Assembly: GCF_022557175.1 (NCBI RefSeq)
Contig: NZ_CP092915.1
Span: 186,001-250,000 of the forward strand
Direction: 5' to 3'
Length of the DNA: 64,000 nucleotides
Source: Mycolicibacterium sp. YH-1
GTDB taxonomy: Bacteria > Actinomycetota > Actinomycetes > Mycobacteriales > Mycobacteriaceae
Shown: piece by piece, positions 33,733 through 42,262 of the stretch
How the letters are laid out: each line of letters starts with the position of its first letter
Position numbering within the stretch: position 1 is the first letter of the stretch
Notes under the pieces: model-generated
What the model was told of the DNA's origin: nothing
The model's input: the letters and a program-made list of their open reading frames with translations, nothing else
The model's database searches: none
Translations under genes and position numbers: made by a program

Positions 33733-34461
33733 ATGATCGCGAGGGAGGCGACGTACCCGCTGCCCGCCGTCGTAGGCCGGCCAGCGTGGCAGGCCGAAGT
33801 CGATCGGCTGACCGAGCGCGAGAAGGCGCACACACGGGAGGGCGATGCCATCGCCGCGGCGAGACGACGGCTGCCGATGGTGGAGGTCGACGCCCGGATT
33901 CCGCTGATCGGGGCAGACGGACCGGTGCCATTGGTGGACGTCTTCGAGGGACGCCGACAGTTGCTCGTCTACCTGCACATGTGGCACGACGGGAAACCGG
34001 CCACCGACCAGTGCGAGGGCTGCACCTTCTTCACCGGTCATGCCCAGGAGCTGTCCTACCTGCACAGTCGCGACGTCACGTACGCGACGTTCTGTGAGGG
34101 CCCCTATGCCGAGAGCGCGCGGTATCGCGACTTCATGGGATGGACGATGCCGTGGTATTCGCTGACCGAGGCAACTGAGCTGCTCGCGGGCCGATCGGTC
34201 GGCTTCTACGCCTGCTACCTGCGCGACGGCGACCGGGTGTTCGAGACCTACTGGTCTACCGGCCGCGGCACCGAGGCGGGCGCCAACAGCTACCACCTCC
34301 TTGATCTCACCGTCTACGGGCGACAGGAGACGTGGGAGGACTCGCCGGAGGGTTGGCCACAGTCGTATGCGACTGCGGGACAACAGTTCCGGCTGAACGG
34401 TCGACCGACGTCGCAGTGGTCACGCCTGGCGGCTGGGCGCTCCGACGATCTCAGCGGCTGA
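33733..34461 (+). CDS. DUF899 thioredoxin-like protein
   Basis: A 242-aa cytosolic protein of the DUF899 family, a thioredoxin fold. Motifs include RLPMVEVDARI, LLVYLHMWHDG, the paired-cysteine segment DQCEGCTFFTGHAQELSYL, and YHLLDLTVYGRQETWEDSPE near the end. Function is unproven; the CxxC suggests redox chemistry. AGGAGGTGACC precedes the ATG at 33733. It starts a plus-strand run of four small enzyme genes. Confidence 0.82.
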   Translation: MIAREATYPLPAVVGRPAWQAEVDRLTEREKAHTREGDAIAAARRRLPMVEVDARIPLIGADGPVPLVDVFEGRRQLLVYLHMWHDGKPATDQCEGCTFFTGHAQELSYLHSRDVTYATFCEGPYAESARYRDFMGWTMPWYSLTEATELLAGRSVGFYACYLRDGDRVFETYWSTGRGTEAGANSYHLLDLTVYGRQETWEDSPEGWPQSYATAGQQFRLNGRPTSQWSRLAAGRSDDLSG

Positions 34462-34480
34462 CGGGGCGGGAGCAGAGGCG

Positions 34481-35113
34481 ATGGTGAACCGATCGGAGGT
34501 GTGGCCAATAGTGCACGCCGAACGCGCACGGCTGGTGGCGGACCTGCGGTGCATTCCCGACACGGCGTGGGCGACACCGTCGCTGTGTGACGGCTGGAAC
34601 GTGCACGACGTCGTGGCACACCTCGTGGACAGTGCGAAGACATCGCGGTTCGGCTTCATCGCGCGGATGATTCGGGCGCGCTTGGACTTCGACCGCGACA
34701 ACGATCTCGGCGTTCGTCGACGGCGGGCCGATGACCCGCGCACGACACTCGAGGCGTTGCGCGCGGTGTCCGACTGGACGCTGACGCCTCCGGCCCCGTT
34801 GGCGACGCGTCTCGTCGAGGCATTCGTCCACGGTGAGGACATCCGGCGGCCCCTCGGGATCGCGGCCGCCTACCCGCTGCACGCGGTGGTGACGGCCCTG
34901 ACCTACCAGGCCAGGACGGGTGCGGTGATGGGCGGCGGACGCGAGCGCATCGATGGCCTCCGTCTGGTCGCCACCGACTCGGCACTGACGTTTGGACAGG
35001 GACCGCAGGTGAGGGGACGGTCGATCGATCTCCTCATGGCAGTCTCCGGCCGGCCGGTCCCCGTCGACGCGCTCGACGGTCCGGGCGCCGCGATGCTCGT
35101 CGGGTCGGTTTGA
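34481..35113 (+). CDS. Maleylpyruvate isomerase/DinB-family mycothiol-dependent protein
   Basis: A 210-aa member of the mycothiol-dependent maleylpyruvate isomerase N-terminal family (DinB-like four-helix bundle). LCDGWNVHDVVAHLVDSA supplies the first metal histidine and LVEAFVHGEDIRRPLG the second. Such proteins are mycothiol transferases or detoxification enzymes in actinobacteria. It starts 19 bases after the DUF899 gene. The third metal histidine is not obvious. Confidence 0.78.
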   Translation: MVNRSEVWPIVHAERARLVADLRCIPDTAWATPSLCDGWNVHDVVAHLVDSAKTSRFGFIARMIRARLDFDRDNDLGVRRRRADDPRTTLEALRAVSDWTLTPPAPLATRLVEAFVHGEDIRRPLGIAAAYPLHAVVTALTYQARTGAVMGGGRERIDGLRLVATDSALTFGQGPQVRGRSIDLLMAVSGRPVPVDALDGPGAAMLVGSV

Positions 35114-35186
35114 TGCCCTCGGGGAATCGGCCGGACCGGGTGTGGGTTGCACCCGGGGAACCCGAGCTGTCGAAAGGATCTCCTCA

Positions 35187-35606
35187 ATGGCGAAGATGAA
35201 CGCCGACGAGCGCGAAGCGTTCCTTGCGGATCTACACGTAGGTGTGGTCGCGGTGGAGCGGCAGGACCGGGCGCCGTTGGCGGTGCCCATCTGGTACGGC
35301 TACCAGCCCGGCGGCGAGGTGCTGCTGTGGACCGACGCCGGAACCGTCAAGGAGAAGTTGATCCGGGCCGCCGGACGATTCGCGATCTCGGTCCAGGTGG
35401 AGACGCCGCCATATCGCTATGTCACCGCGGAGGGGCCGGTCACGGGGATCGAACCCGCCGAGGACGCGACGGTGCGCGCGATCGCGATCCGCTATCTCGG
35501 TGAGGAGGAGGGCAACGCCTTCACCGACGAGAACCTCGGGTCGAACTCCGTCATCATCCGGATGCGCCCGGAGCAGTGGCTGAGCACCGACTACTCCAAG
35601 GACTAA
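35187..35606 (+). CDS. Pyridoxamine 5'-phosphate oxidase-family flavin/F420-binding protein
   Basis: A 139-aa split-barrel protein. ADLHVGVVAVERQDRAPLAV followed by PIWYGYQPGGEVLL is the FMN/F420-binding strand pair, and TVKEKLIRAAGRFAISVQVE the dimer segment. Mycobacterial members often bind F420 or haem rather than acting in vitamin B6 synthesis. GAAAGGATC precedes ATG 35187. Cofactor cannot be decided from sequence. Confidence 0.8.
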   Translation: MAKMNADEREAFLADLHVGVVAVERQDRAPLAVPIWYGYQPGGEVLLWTDAGTVKEKLIRAAGRFAISVQVETPPYRYVTAEGPVTGIEPAEDATVRAIAIRYLGEEEGNAFTDENLGSNSVIIRMRPEQWLSTDYSKD

Positions 35607-35630
35607 TCCGGGGAGTGTGTCGGTGACAAA

Positions 35631-36392
35631 ATGACGCTCGTGGCCGAGCGCATCAGGTTTCCCAGCACGACGGGCCCCGAGCTGGCGGGTGTCATCGAAC
35701 CGCCGAGTGGGGAACTCCGTGGCTGGGGTGTCTTCGCCCACGGGTTCACCCTCGGCAAGGACTGCCCTGCGGCGAACCGGATGTGCAAACAGCTCGCGAG
35801 CGAGGGCGTCGGAATGCTGCGCTTCGACAACCTCGGGCTGGGCGACTCCGACGGTGACTGGGGCGACGGTTCGTTCTCGCACAAGGTCGCCGACACCGTG
35901 CGCGCAGTGGAGGTGATGAACGCGTCGGGCCGCGAGGTGCGACTGCTCGTCGGGCACTCCTTCGGCGGGGCAGCGGCGATCGCCGCAGCCCACCACTGCG
36001 ACACCGTCGCCGCGGTGGTCAGCGTCGGCGCGCCCTACGACCCCGCCCACGTCGAACGCAACTACGACGCGCTGATCCACCGGATCGAGGCCGACGGTGA
36101 GGCACCCTTCCCCGTCGGTGGCAAGGCCCTGACACTCAAGCGGCACTTCGTCGAGGACGTCCGTGCCGCCGATCTGACGGAGCTGATCCGCACGTTGCGC
36201 CGTGCGCTGCTGGTGATGCACTCACCGACCGACAACACCGTGGGCATCGCGAACGCCAGCGAGATCTTCCGAACCGCACGGCACCCAAGGAGTTTCGTCT
36301 CACTCGAGGGGGCCGACCACCTGCTCACCGGCAAAAACCAGGCCGCCCGGGCAGCCAGAATCATCAGCGCCTGGGTGGATCCCTATCTGTGA
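35631..36392 (+). CDS. Alpha/beta hydrolase
   Basis: A 253-aa serine hydrolase. The oxyanion segment is FAHGFTLGKD, the nucleophile elbow LLVGHSFGGAAA, the acid lies in MHSPTDNTV and the histidine in EGADHLLTG. This order is typical of OsmC-associated or dienelactone-type hydrolases. No signal peptide, so it is cytosolic. It lies 25 bases after the flavin-binding protein gene. Substrate unknown. Confidence 0.85.
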   Translation: MTLVAERIRFPSTTGPELAGVIEPPSGELRGWGVFAHGFTLGKDCPAANRMCKQLASEGVGMLRFDNLGLGDSDGDWGDGSFSHKVADTVRAVEVMNASGREVRLLVGHSFGGAAAIAAAHHCDTVAAVVSVGAPYDPAHVERNYDALIHRIEADGEAPFPVGGKALTLKRHFVEDVRAADLTELIRTLRRALLVMHSPTDNTVGIANASEIFRTARHPRSFVSLEGADHLLTGKNQAARAARIISAWVDPYL

Positions 36393-36410
36393 GCAGGTGA
36401 CGCCTCGATA

Positions 36411-37634
36411 TCACCCCGATCCCTCCAGTAGCGACTGACCGAGGTAGCCGCCGTCGCTGGCACCGGGCAGTATCGCGAAGACGGCCGAACCGATCGTGGT
36501 GATCCAGCGGTTGAGCGCATCGGCTGCCGCGAGCCGCTGCTGCACCGGTGTGAACTGCGCCGCGGGGTTCCGTTGGTACACAGCGAATATCAGACCGCTG
36601 TCGGTCGTCTGACCCGTGCCCGGGGGATCGTCGTAGTTGTAGGGCCTGCGCAGGAACTGCTCGTCGGCGGTGCGGTGCCGCGCCAGAGCGATGTGCGCAT
36701 TGGGTGGAATGACGGGAATCCCGTTCGCAGTGACGGAGAGATCGGGTTCGTCGGACTCGAGTCGGCCGGTCAACGGCGCGCCGGTGTCGAGTCGCCGGCC
36801 GACGGTGAACTCTTTGCTTGCGCGATCCAGTTCATCCCAGGTGTCCATCTCGGCGCGGATGCGCCGCAACACCAGCACGGTGCCGCCGGCGAACCAGGGC
36901 TGGGTGGTCCCGTCGTCCCACACGTTGCGATCCAGCCCCGCCGAGTCGCGGATGTTGACGGTGCCGTCGACCTGACCCATCAGGTTGCGCATCGAGGTGC
37001 CGGACTGGTCGGCTCCGTGAGCGTTGCGAAAGCCGCTCTGCCGCCACCGTTGTGACGTCAGCGCGCGCACGTTCTTGAGCAGAACCCGGCTGGCGTGGGC
37101 GATGACGGCGGGATCGTCCGCGCAGAGCTGTAACAGCAGATCGCCCCCGCACCACCGAGGCTCGAGGCGGTCGGTGGTGAAGCTCGGCAGCTCGGCGACC
37201 GATGCGGGTCGCCGAGCGCCGAGGCCAATGCTGTCGAACACGCCCGGGCCGAGGCCGACCGTGACTGTGAGCCGAGCGGGACGCCGTGCGAGCTCGGGCT
37301 CGGTGTCGGCCAGGGCGGGCATGCCCTGAGTCAGCCGATCGGCATCCGAACTCCACAGTTTCAGTACCGCGGCGAGCGTCTCACGCCGGCTGCGGTGAGC
37401 CTGAGGTGTCAAGTCGAGCCCAATGAACAGCGCGTGCGCCTGCGGCTGCGTGGCGACACCACTCTGATGCGCGCCGAAGAACGGTTCAGTCCGACTACCG
37501 AAACCGTCTACCGCCGTGGCGGATCGGGCGGCACCACACTGGGTCACGGCAGCGCCCGCGGCCAGTGCGGCGGCACTCCCGGCGAGCAGCCTGCGCCGGT
37601 TGACCGCGAACCCGCGTCGCGCCGGGTCAGCCAT
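36411..37634 (-). CDS. Tat-exported DyP-type haem peroxidase
   Basis: A 407-aa dye-decolourising peroxidase. The N-terminus has a Tat signal (NRRRLLAGSAAALAAGAAV). The DyP GxxDG motif reads LMGQVDGTVN, with downstream haem-pocket RRIRAEMDTW and the proximal-histidine region NAHIALARHR. Its form matches EfeB/YcdB-like exported DyPs. Such enzymes use H2O2, or handle haem, outside the membrane. Its start overlaps the end of the PCu(A)C chaperone gene by 8 bases, so the two are co-translated within a putative copper/haem operon. No EfeU/EfeO is nearby. Confidence 0.88.
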   Translation of the reverse strand: MADPARRGFAVNRRRLLAGSAAALAAGAAVTQCGAARSATAVDGFGSRTEPFFGAHQSGVATQPQAHALFIGLDLTPQAHRSRRETLAAVLKLWSSDADRLTQGMPALADTEPELARRPARLTVTVGLGPGVFDSIGLGARRPASVAELPSFTTDRLEPRWCGGDLLLQLCADDPAVIAHASRVLLKNVRALTSQRWRQSGFRNAHGADQSGTSMRNLMGQVDGTVNIRDSAGLDRNVWDDGTTQPWFAGGTVLVLRRIRAEMDTWDELDRASKEFTVGRRLDTGAPLTGRLESDEPDLSVTANGIPVIPPNAHIALARHRTADEQFLRRPYNYDDPPGTGQTTDSGLIFAVYQRNPAAQFTPVQQRLAAADALNRWITTIGSAVFAILPGASDGGYLGQSLLEGSG

Positions 37635-38124
37635 GGTATTCCTCGCCGGCGCCCGCGAAGTCGCGGACCTGCGCGGTGAAGGGCAGCGTCGAGCCGTCCT
37701 CGAACTCGACCGTCAGCGTGACGTCGGCGCCGGGTGGCAGCGGCGCCACCAGGTCCATCAGCATCAGGTGATCACCACCGGGCACCAGGTCGTGCGTGCC
37801 CCCGGCCGGAATCGACACACCGCCGGCCTTGGGGCGCATGGTCTTTGCGCCCGCGCCGTCGGTGGTCACCTCGTGAAGCTCCACGCGGTCGGCAGCCGGT
37901 GAAAGTGCCGAGACGATGCGGGCATCGTGATGACCCGAGTTCGTGAACGTGCCGAACACCGATGTCATGCCCATATCCGCCGAACTCGCCCACTGCTCAC
38001 CGATGGTGACGGACTCCGCCATCGGCGCCTCGTCATGACCCGCGGGGGACGTACAGCCAACAGCCGTCCACGCCACCAACCCCATCGAGATGTACCACCG
38101 TGCCCGCCTCGTCGCGTCACGCAT
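37627..38124 (-). CDS. PCu(A)C-type periplasmic copper chaperone (lipoprotein)
   Basis: A 165-aa copper-binding lipoprotein. Signal: WYISMGLVAWTAVGC with a lipobox. The Cu(I) motif is present: VELHEV, KTMRPK, then GGDHLMLMDL, giving the His and Met ligands of the family. PCu(A)C proteins deliver copper to cytochrome oxidase or other exported enzymes. It overlaps both neighbours (PepSY gene upstream, DyP gene downstream) by 8 bases each, a tightly coupled operon. Confidence 0.87.
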   Translation of the reverse strand: MRDATRRARWYISMGLVAWTAVGCTSPAGHDEAPMAESVTIGEQWASSADMGMTSVFGTFTNSGHHDARIVSALSPAADRVELHEVTTDGAGAKTMRPKAGGVSIPAGGTHDLVPGGDHLMLMDLVAPLPPGADVTLTVEFEDGSTLPFTAQVRDFAGAGEEYHG

Positions 38125-39544
38125 CGTTGCCCTCTTCCTTTGTCGCGTTGGATGTCCTGTGCCGCTTGATCATTGAGATGGCGATGTCAGCGGCCACGAA
38201 TGCTGCCAGGCTGAGTCCGAGCAGCGGCAGGAACCAGCCGATGCCGACCGCGGCGACCGCCAGGCCGGCGATGGCTGGCCGGGAGAGCCGTCGGACTCCG
38301 CCGCGCGTCGGTGGTCGGCCCACGGCCCATGCCGAACCGCGAGTGGGACGGCGCTGCCACCACATTCGGTAGCCGCGGATGATGACGGTCACCAGCCCGA
38401 CCGCGACCCCGAGCAACACGAGCTGGTTGAGCAGTCCGAACAGCAGGCCCATGTGGGCGCGGATGCCCCAGTCGGCCAGCTTGGCCACCAGCGAGTAGTC
38501 CCGCCAAAAATCGATCTCGCCGGAAACCGTGAGTTGGTCGGGATCGATCGATGCGGCGTTGGTGGTCAAGCGGTACGGCGCGTCGATCTCGGTCAACCCG
38601 ACGGCCTGACCCCCCTCGGTGGGCAGCGTGAGCTCCAGCGGGACGTGCACGCCTGCGCCCGCCGCGGCCGCGAGCACGGCGTCGTAGTTGATCGATGCCG
38701 GATCACCCGTCGCGTGGACCGGCGCGGTGCCGCCGTGACCAACGTGCTCCAGCGCCGTGTTCAGTTGCGGGCGTTGCCAACTCAACGCCGTCCTGATATC
38801 GGTGACGTGAGCACCGGCATATGTCGACCACGTGATACCCGTCGCCGACAGGAACAAGAGGCCGGCCAGCAGCCACATCCCCGTGGTGCCGTGCCAGTTC
38901 AGGGTGCGTGCTCGGCCCGTCGCGCTGCGATCCACCGACAGCACCCGGCCCGCGCGGTTGCGGCGTCGCTCACCGGCCGCCTTGACCAGCCACAGATACA
39001 GGCCGCCGAGTGCCACCACCCACAGCCACGATGCGGCGAGTTCGCTGTAGATCCGGCCGGGTTCACCGAGATTCAGGTGGCGGTGCAGTCCGTCGAGCCA
39101 GGTGCTCAGCGGCAGATAGCCGAGCCATGTCGCCTCGTCGCCGAGCACGCGTCCCGTGTACGGATCGACGAACACGGCGCGCGACCACTCATCATCGAGT
39201 GTCGGATCGCTGAAGTAGACGCGCGTGGACTCGGTACCGGTGGCCGGCGGCCGCATGCCGGTCATCGTCAGGTCCGGGAACGCATTACGTGCCGCCGCGA
39301 CCTGGTCACGCAACGGCAGTGGTTCCCCGGTCGGCTCCACGAACAGGACGTCGTCGTAGACGAACCTCTCCATCGTGGGGGCCAGCGCGTAGAGCCCGCC
39401 GGTCACTGCGGCGACCAGTATGAACGGGGCCACCAGGACGCCAGCGTAGAAGTGCAGGCGGGCGATCAGCGGTCGCCAACTGCGTTGGGTCGGCGGTGGA
39501 GGGGAGGTGTCTTTGGAAATGGTTGTGTCTTTGGGAATGGTCAT
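38117..39544 (-). CDS. PepSY-domain integral membrane protein
   Basis: A 475-aa PepSY_TM protein with about five membrane helices (LHFYAGVLVAPFILVAAVTG; LWVVALGGLYLWLV; GMWLLAGLLFLSATGITWST; MGLLFGLLNQLVLLGVAVGL; plus two at the C-terminus). Extracytoplasmic loops carry PepSY segments. Conserved histidines (RLHFYAG, LHRHLNLG, NWHGTTG) suit haem or metal handling; related proteins reduce metal or siderophore complexes. The ATG at 39544 is chosen over TTG 39553. It leads the copper chaperone and peroxidase genes. Confidence 0.82.
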   Translation of the reverse strand: MTIPKDTTISKDTSPPPPTQRSWRPLIARLHFYAGVLVAPFILVAAVTGGLYALAPTMERFVYDDVLFVEPTGEPLPLRDQVAAARNAFPDLTMTGMRPPATGTESTRVYFSDPTLDDEWSRAVFVDPYTGRVLGDEATWLGYLPLSTWLDGLHRHLNLGEPGRIYSELAASWLWVVALGGLYLWLVKAAGERRRNRAGRVLSVDRSATGRARTLNWHGTTGMWLLAGLLFLSATGITWSTYAGAHVTDIRTALSWQRPQLNTALEHVGHGGTAPVHATGDPASINYDAVLAAAAGAGVHVPLELTLPTEGGQAVGLTEIDAPYRLTTNAASIDPDQLTVSGEIDFWRDYSLVAKLADWGIRAHMGLLFGLLNQLVLLGVAVGLVTVIIRGYRMWWQRRPTRGSAWAVGRPPTRGGVRRLSRPAIAGLAVAAVGIGWFLPLLGLSLAAFVAADIAISMIKRHRTSNATKEEGNDA

Positions 39545-39661
39545 GTTTCTCAAGCCTTTTGCAGTCGTTGAGCTGCGAGATGAGCCGCGCGGCGGCGTGC
39601 TCGATCGGGGCGCGATCGCGTGTTCGGCGAGGGCCCGGCGAGTGAGATGTAGAGACGACCG

Positions 39662-40210
39662 CTATGCGGTCGCGGAGACCAGCCGAGGCGGAGCCCGCAT
39701 GCCCAGGCCAGGGAAGTGCAGAACCGGTCGCGCGACGACGACACTGGTCATGCGGCACGACGGCCGGGAGACCGGCTCGGCGGCCGATATCGCAAAAAGC
39801 CGCAGCCAGCACAGCACCGAGCAGCAGACGACGTAAAGGTGCTCGACGGCGGTGATGGCGACGGCGAGCAGGACGGCGGCCGCGGCGTGGGTCGCGAGCA
39901 TCGAGGGACTCAGCCCCAGCCAGTCGCCGCCGTGGTGGTGGCCGCCCGCCATCGCGAGCGACACGTGGCCCAGGAGTTGCGCGGCGCCAAGGGCGGCGGC
40001 GGTGCTCAGCGGCCGGCTCGCGCGTCCGTCGAATCGGGCGCAGCCGCACAGGGCGCCCACCGCGGCACACACCAGCAGGGCAATGAGGAGGGCGGCACCG
40101 CGCGGCATCCCGCCGCCAGCCGCCGAGTGGGCACCGGTCGTGACGACCGCCGAAGACGCCCCGACCAGGGCGCCGCGCACCCAGCGGGCGCGTGACTTCG
40201 GCGTGCTCAC
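39662..40210 (-). CDS. Small polytopic membrane protein of the copper/haem cluster
   Basis: A 182-aa hydrophobic protein with about four membrane helices (AALLIALLVCAAVGALCGCA; STAAALGAAQLLGHVSLAMA; AAAAVLLAVAITAVEHLYVV with CCSVLCWLRLFA). A metal-ligand-rich loop GGHHHGGD and a run of cysteines suggest metal contact. The GTG at 40210 follows a weak AAGGTG. It lies 117 bases before the PepSY gene on the same strand, and similar proteins accompany PepSY/PCu(A)C genes in mycobacteria. Exact function unknown. Confidence 0.65.
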   Translation of the reverse strand: MSTPKSRARWVRGALVGASSAVVTTGAHSAAGGGMPRGAALLIALLVCAAVGALCGCARFDGRASRPLSTAAALGAAQLLGHVSLAMAGGHHHGGDWLGLSPSMLATHAAAAVLLAVAITAVEHLYVVCCSVLCWLRLFAISAAEPVSRPSCRMTSVVVARPVLHFPGLGMRAPPRLVSATA

Positions 40211-40269
40211 CCGCCGCACCTTACCGCCGCCACTACTACAACGCCTAGTAGACCCGGGATGGGCTCGTT

Positions 40270-41232
40270 CTACCCCGTGCAGTCCTCGGCCCGCCGAGCC
40301 CGGGCGCGTCGCTTGCCCTCGTGCATCGCCGCCACCCGCGCGACAGGGATCGTCCGGCCGTGCTCGATGAGATCGGTGGGCAATCGCTGCGGGGCAGGCA
40401 TCGCCTCCGCCCAAGGATCGCCGCCGTTCAGCGCCTCGATCGCGGTGCGCACCGTGAAGTCGGTGGGGCGGATCCGGTCCAGATCCGACCAGGCGACGGG
40501 GAATGAAACAGGTGTGCCGGGGCGGAAGCGGGGGCTGTAGGCCGCGACGACGGTGGCGCCACCGGCGCGGGTTGAGTCCACGAAAACCCTGCCGCCGCGA
40601 TCGGCCACGATGAACGCCGTCGTGGCCACATCGGGATCGAGTGCCTCGGTTCGCGCGGCCAGCGCGCGGGTGGCGGCGGCCACGTCGTCGACCGGAACGG
40701 CGTCATCGACGGGCACGAACACGTGAAGGCCCTTGGCCCCGCTCGTCTTCACCACACCGGCCAGGCCGGCGTCCCGCAGCGTCCGGTGGACCTGGTGGGC
40801 CACGGTGACCACGGCGGCGAAGTCATCGTCGGCGGGCGGATCCAGGTCGAGGACCAGGTGCGTGGGCCGGTAGACGTTATCGGCCAAGCCCAGGGTCGGG
40901 TGGTACTCGATGGCGCGCTGATTGGCCAGCCAGATCAGCGTCCGCAGGTCGTCGCACAGCGGATAGTGGACCTCTCGCTGTGAGGTCTCGGCCCACATCG
41001 CCACCGTCGCGACCCACTCCGGGGTGTAGGCGGGCACGTTCTTCTGCATGAATGCGCGTCCGCGCAGCACCCGCAGCACCGTCAGTGGACGGCCGGTCAG
41101 GCCGGGCAGAATGTGATCGGCCACCGCGTCGAGGTAGTCGACCAGGTCGCGCTTGGTCGCATTGGACTCAGCGCCCAGCGATTGGTCGAGGTTGGTCAGC
41201 TCAACACCGTGCCGCTGCTCCCCGGCGGTCAT
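40270..41232 (-). CDS. Primase-polymerase domain protein (LigD-PolDom/PolD type)
   Basis: A 320-aa stand-alone archaeo-eukaryotic-primase-type polymerase. Catalytic carboxylates sit in HLVLDLDPPADDDF, the nucleotide-binding motif in VKTSGAKGLHVFVP, and RGGRVFVDSTRAGGATVVAA follows. LTNLDQ and ATKRDLVDYL are the typical N-terminal blocks. Such proteins fill gaps or extend primers with ribonucleotides during repair and end joining. No ligase or nuclease domain and no Ku gene is adjacent. It is divergent from the OhrR-type gene. Confidence 0.86.
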   Translation of the reverse strand: MTAGEQRHGVELTNLDQSLGAESNATKRDLVDYLDAVADHILPGLTGRPLTVLRVLRGRAFMQKNVPAYTPEWVATVAMWAETSQREVHYPLCDDLRTLIWLANQRAIEYHPTLGLADNVYRPTHLVLDLDPPADDDFAAVVTVAHQVHRTLRDAGLAGVVKTSGAKGLHVFVPVDDAVPVDDVAAATRALAARTEALDPDVATTAFIVADRGGRVFVDSTRAGGATVVAAYSPRFRPGTPVSFPVAWSDLDRIRPTDFTVRTAIEALNGGDPWAEAMPAPQRLPTDLIEHGRTIPVARVAAMHEGKRRARARRAEDCTG

Positions 41233-41277
41233 GGCCCCACCCTAGAGCGAAGCGGCAGCTGTGACACCTGCGACATT

Positions 41278-41302
41278 GTTAGTGCACTAATTAAGTGGGT
41301 AC
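41278..41302 (+). promoter_or_regulatory. OhrR-type operator over a GTTA-N15-GGGTAC promoter
   Basis: TTAGTGCACTAA at 41279-41290 is a perfect 12-base palindrome, as expected for a MarR-family dimer. It overlaps GTTA (41278-41281), 15 bases, then GGGTAC (41297-41302), a weak match to the mycobacterial SigF promoter. Transcription would begin just before the ATG at 41312. Autorepression of the regulator is inferred. Confidence 0.5.
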
Positions 41303-41311
41303 GATGAAAAC

Positions 41312-41803
41312 ATGGCCGCACCGACCGTCCCCGACGTCGATCCGCTCGCTCTCGAGCAGCAGGTGTGCTTCGCCCTGGCCGTCACCAATCGGGCCGTCCT
41401 GGCCGTCTACCGCCCGCTGCTCGAGCCGCTTGGCCTGACTCACCCGCAGTACCTGGTGATGCTGGCGCTCTGGGATCATCGCAAGGTGTCCACTGAGTCG
41501 CGGTCGCCGTTATCGGTGAAGCAGATCGCGACGGCTCTGCAACTGGACTCGGCGACGCTGTCGCCGATGCTCAAGCGCCTCGAGGCGCTCGGTTTCGTCA
41601 CCCGTACCCGAAGTGCGACCGACGAGCGCGCCACCGACGTGGAACTCACCGAAGCCGGAATCGCCTTGCGCGACAAGGCGCTCGACATACCGCCAACCGT
41701 CGTCGCGCGTCTCGGCGTGGACCTGCCAGAACTCGAGCGACTGCACAAGGCGTTGACCCGCATCAACGTCGCCGCCCTGGCAGCGGGCGCACTCAAACCC
41801 TGA
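41312..41803 (+). CDS. OhrR-like redox-sensing MarR regulator
   Basis: A 163-aa MarR-family protein of the OhrR branch. The reactive cysteine is in LEQQVCFAL (Cys19), followed by the conserved YRPLLEPLGLTHPQYLVMLALW. The winged helix reads LSVKQIATALQLDSATLSPM and TRTRSATDERA. OhrR proteins release DNA when the cysteine reacts with organic hydroperoxide. No ohr peroxidase gene is adjacent, so the target may be itself or genes elsewhere. The start is close to the promoter, suggesting a very short leader. Confidence 0.82.
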   Translation: MAAPTVPDVDPLALEQQVCFALAVTNRAVLAVYRPLLEPLGLTHPQYLVMLALWDHRKVSTESRSPLSVKQIATALQLDSATLSPMLKRLEALGFVTRTRSATDERATDVELTEAGIALRDKALDIPPTVVARLGVDLPELERLHKALTRINVAALAAGALKP

Positions 41804-41827
41804 ACCCTCCGACCCACAGGAGTCACC

Positions 41828-42244
41828 ATGGCCGCCGACAAGCCAAACCTCTGGCAGTACATCACCTACTGCTACGGGCGCAGGCTGCCCGATTCGATGC
41901 AGCGTTGGGTCGCAGAGGATCTCGCCGGTCAGGGCGCGGTCCGTCGCCACATCATCCGGATGGCGATCCCGCCGCTGCTGGCGCTCGCCCCGCTCTGGCT
42001 GATCCCGACGACGTTCTACGTCCACCTGGAGATGACGGCGCCGATCTATATCTGGGCGGTGTTGATGGCGATTGCGTTGAACAAGGTATGGCGTCGGCAC
42101 CGGCTGGCCAAGCACGGCCTTGACCCCAACCTCGTCGACGTGATCAAGCGCAAGCGTGACGCGCACATGCACGAGGACTACGAACGCCGCTTCGGGCCGC
42201 GGCCCGAGGAAGCCAAGTGGCAGAAGAACAGCAGCCCCTTCTGA
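41828..42244 (+). CDS. DUF5313-family membrane protein
   Basis: A 138-aa protein typical of mycobacteria (PNLWQYITYCYGRRLPDSM, then RRHIIRMAIPPLLALAPLWL with a second helix IYIWAVLMAIALNKVW). Two membrane helices and a basic C-terminus ending EAKWQKNSSPF. Function unknown. It follows the OhrR-type gene by 24 bases and may be under the same operator. Confidence 0.82.
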   Translation: MAADKPNLWQYITYCYGRRLPDSMQRWVAEDLAGQGAVRRHIIRMAIPPLLALAPLWLIPTTFYVHLEMTAPIYIWAVLMAIALNKVWRRHRLAKHGLDPNLVDVIKRKRDAHMHEDYERRFGPRPEEAKWQKNSSPF

Positions 42245-42262
42245 GGCCTGCCGTGCACCGCT

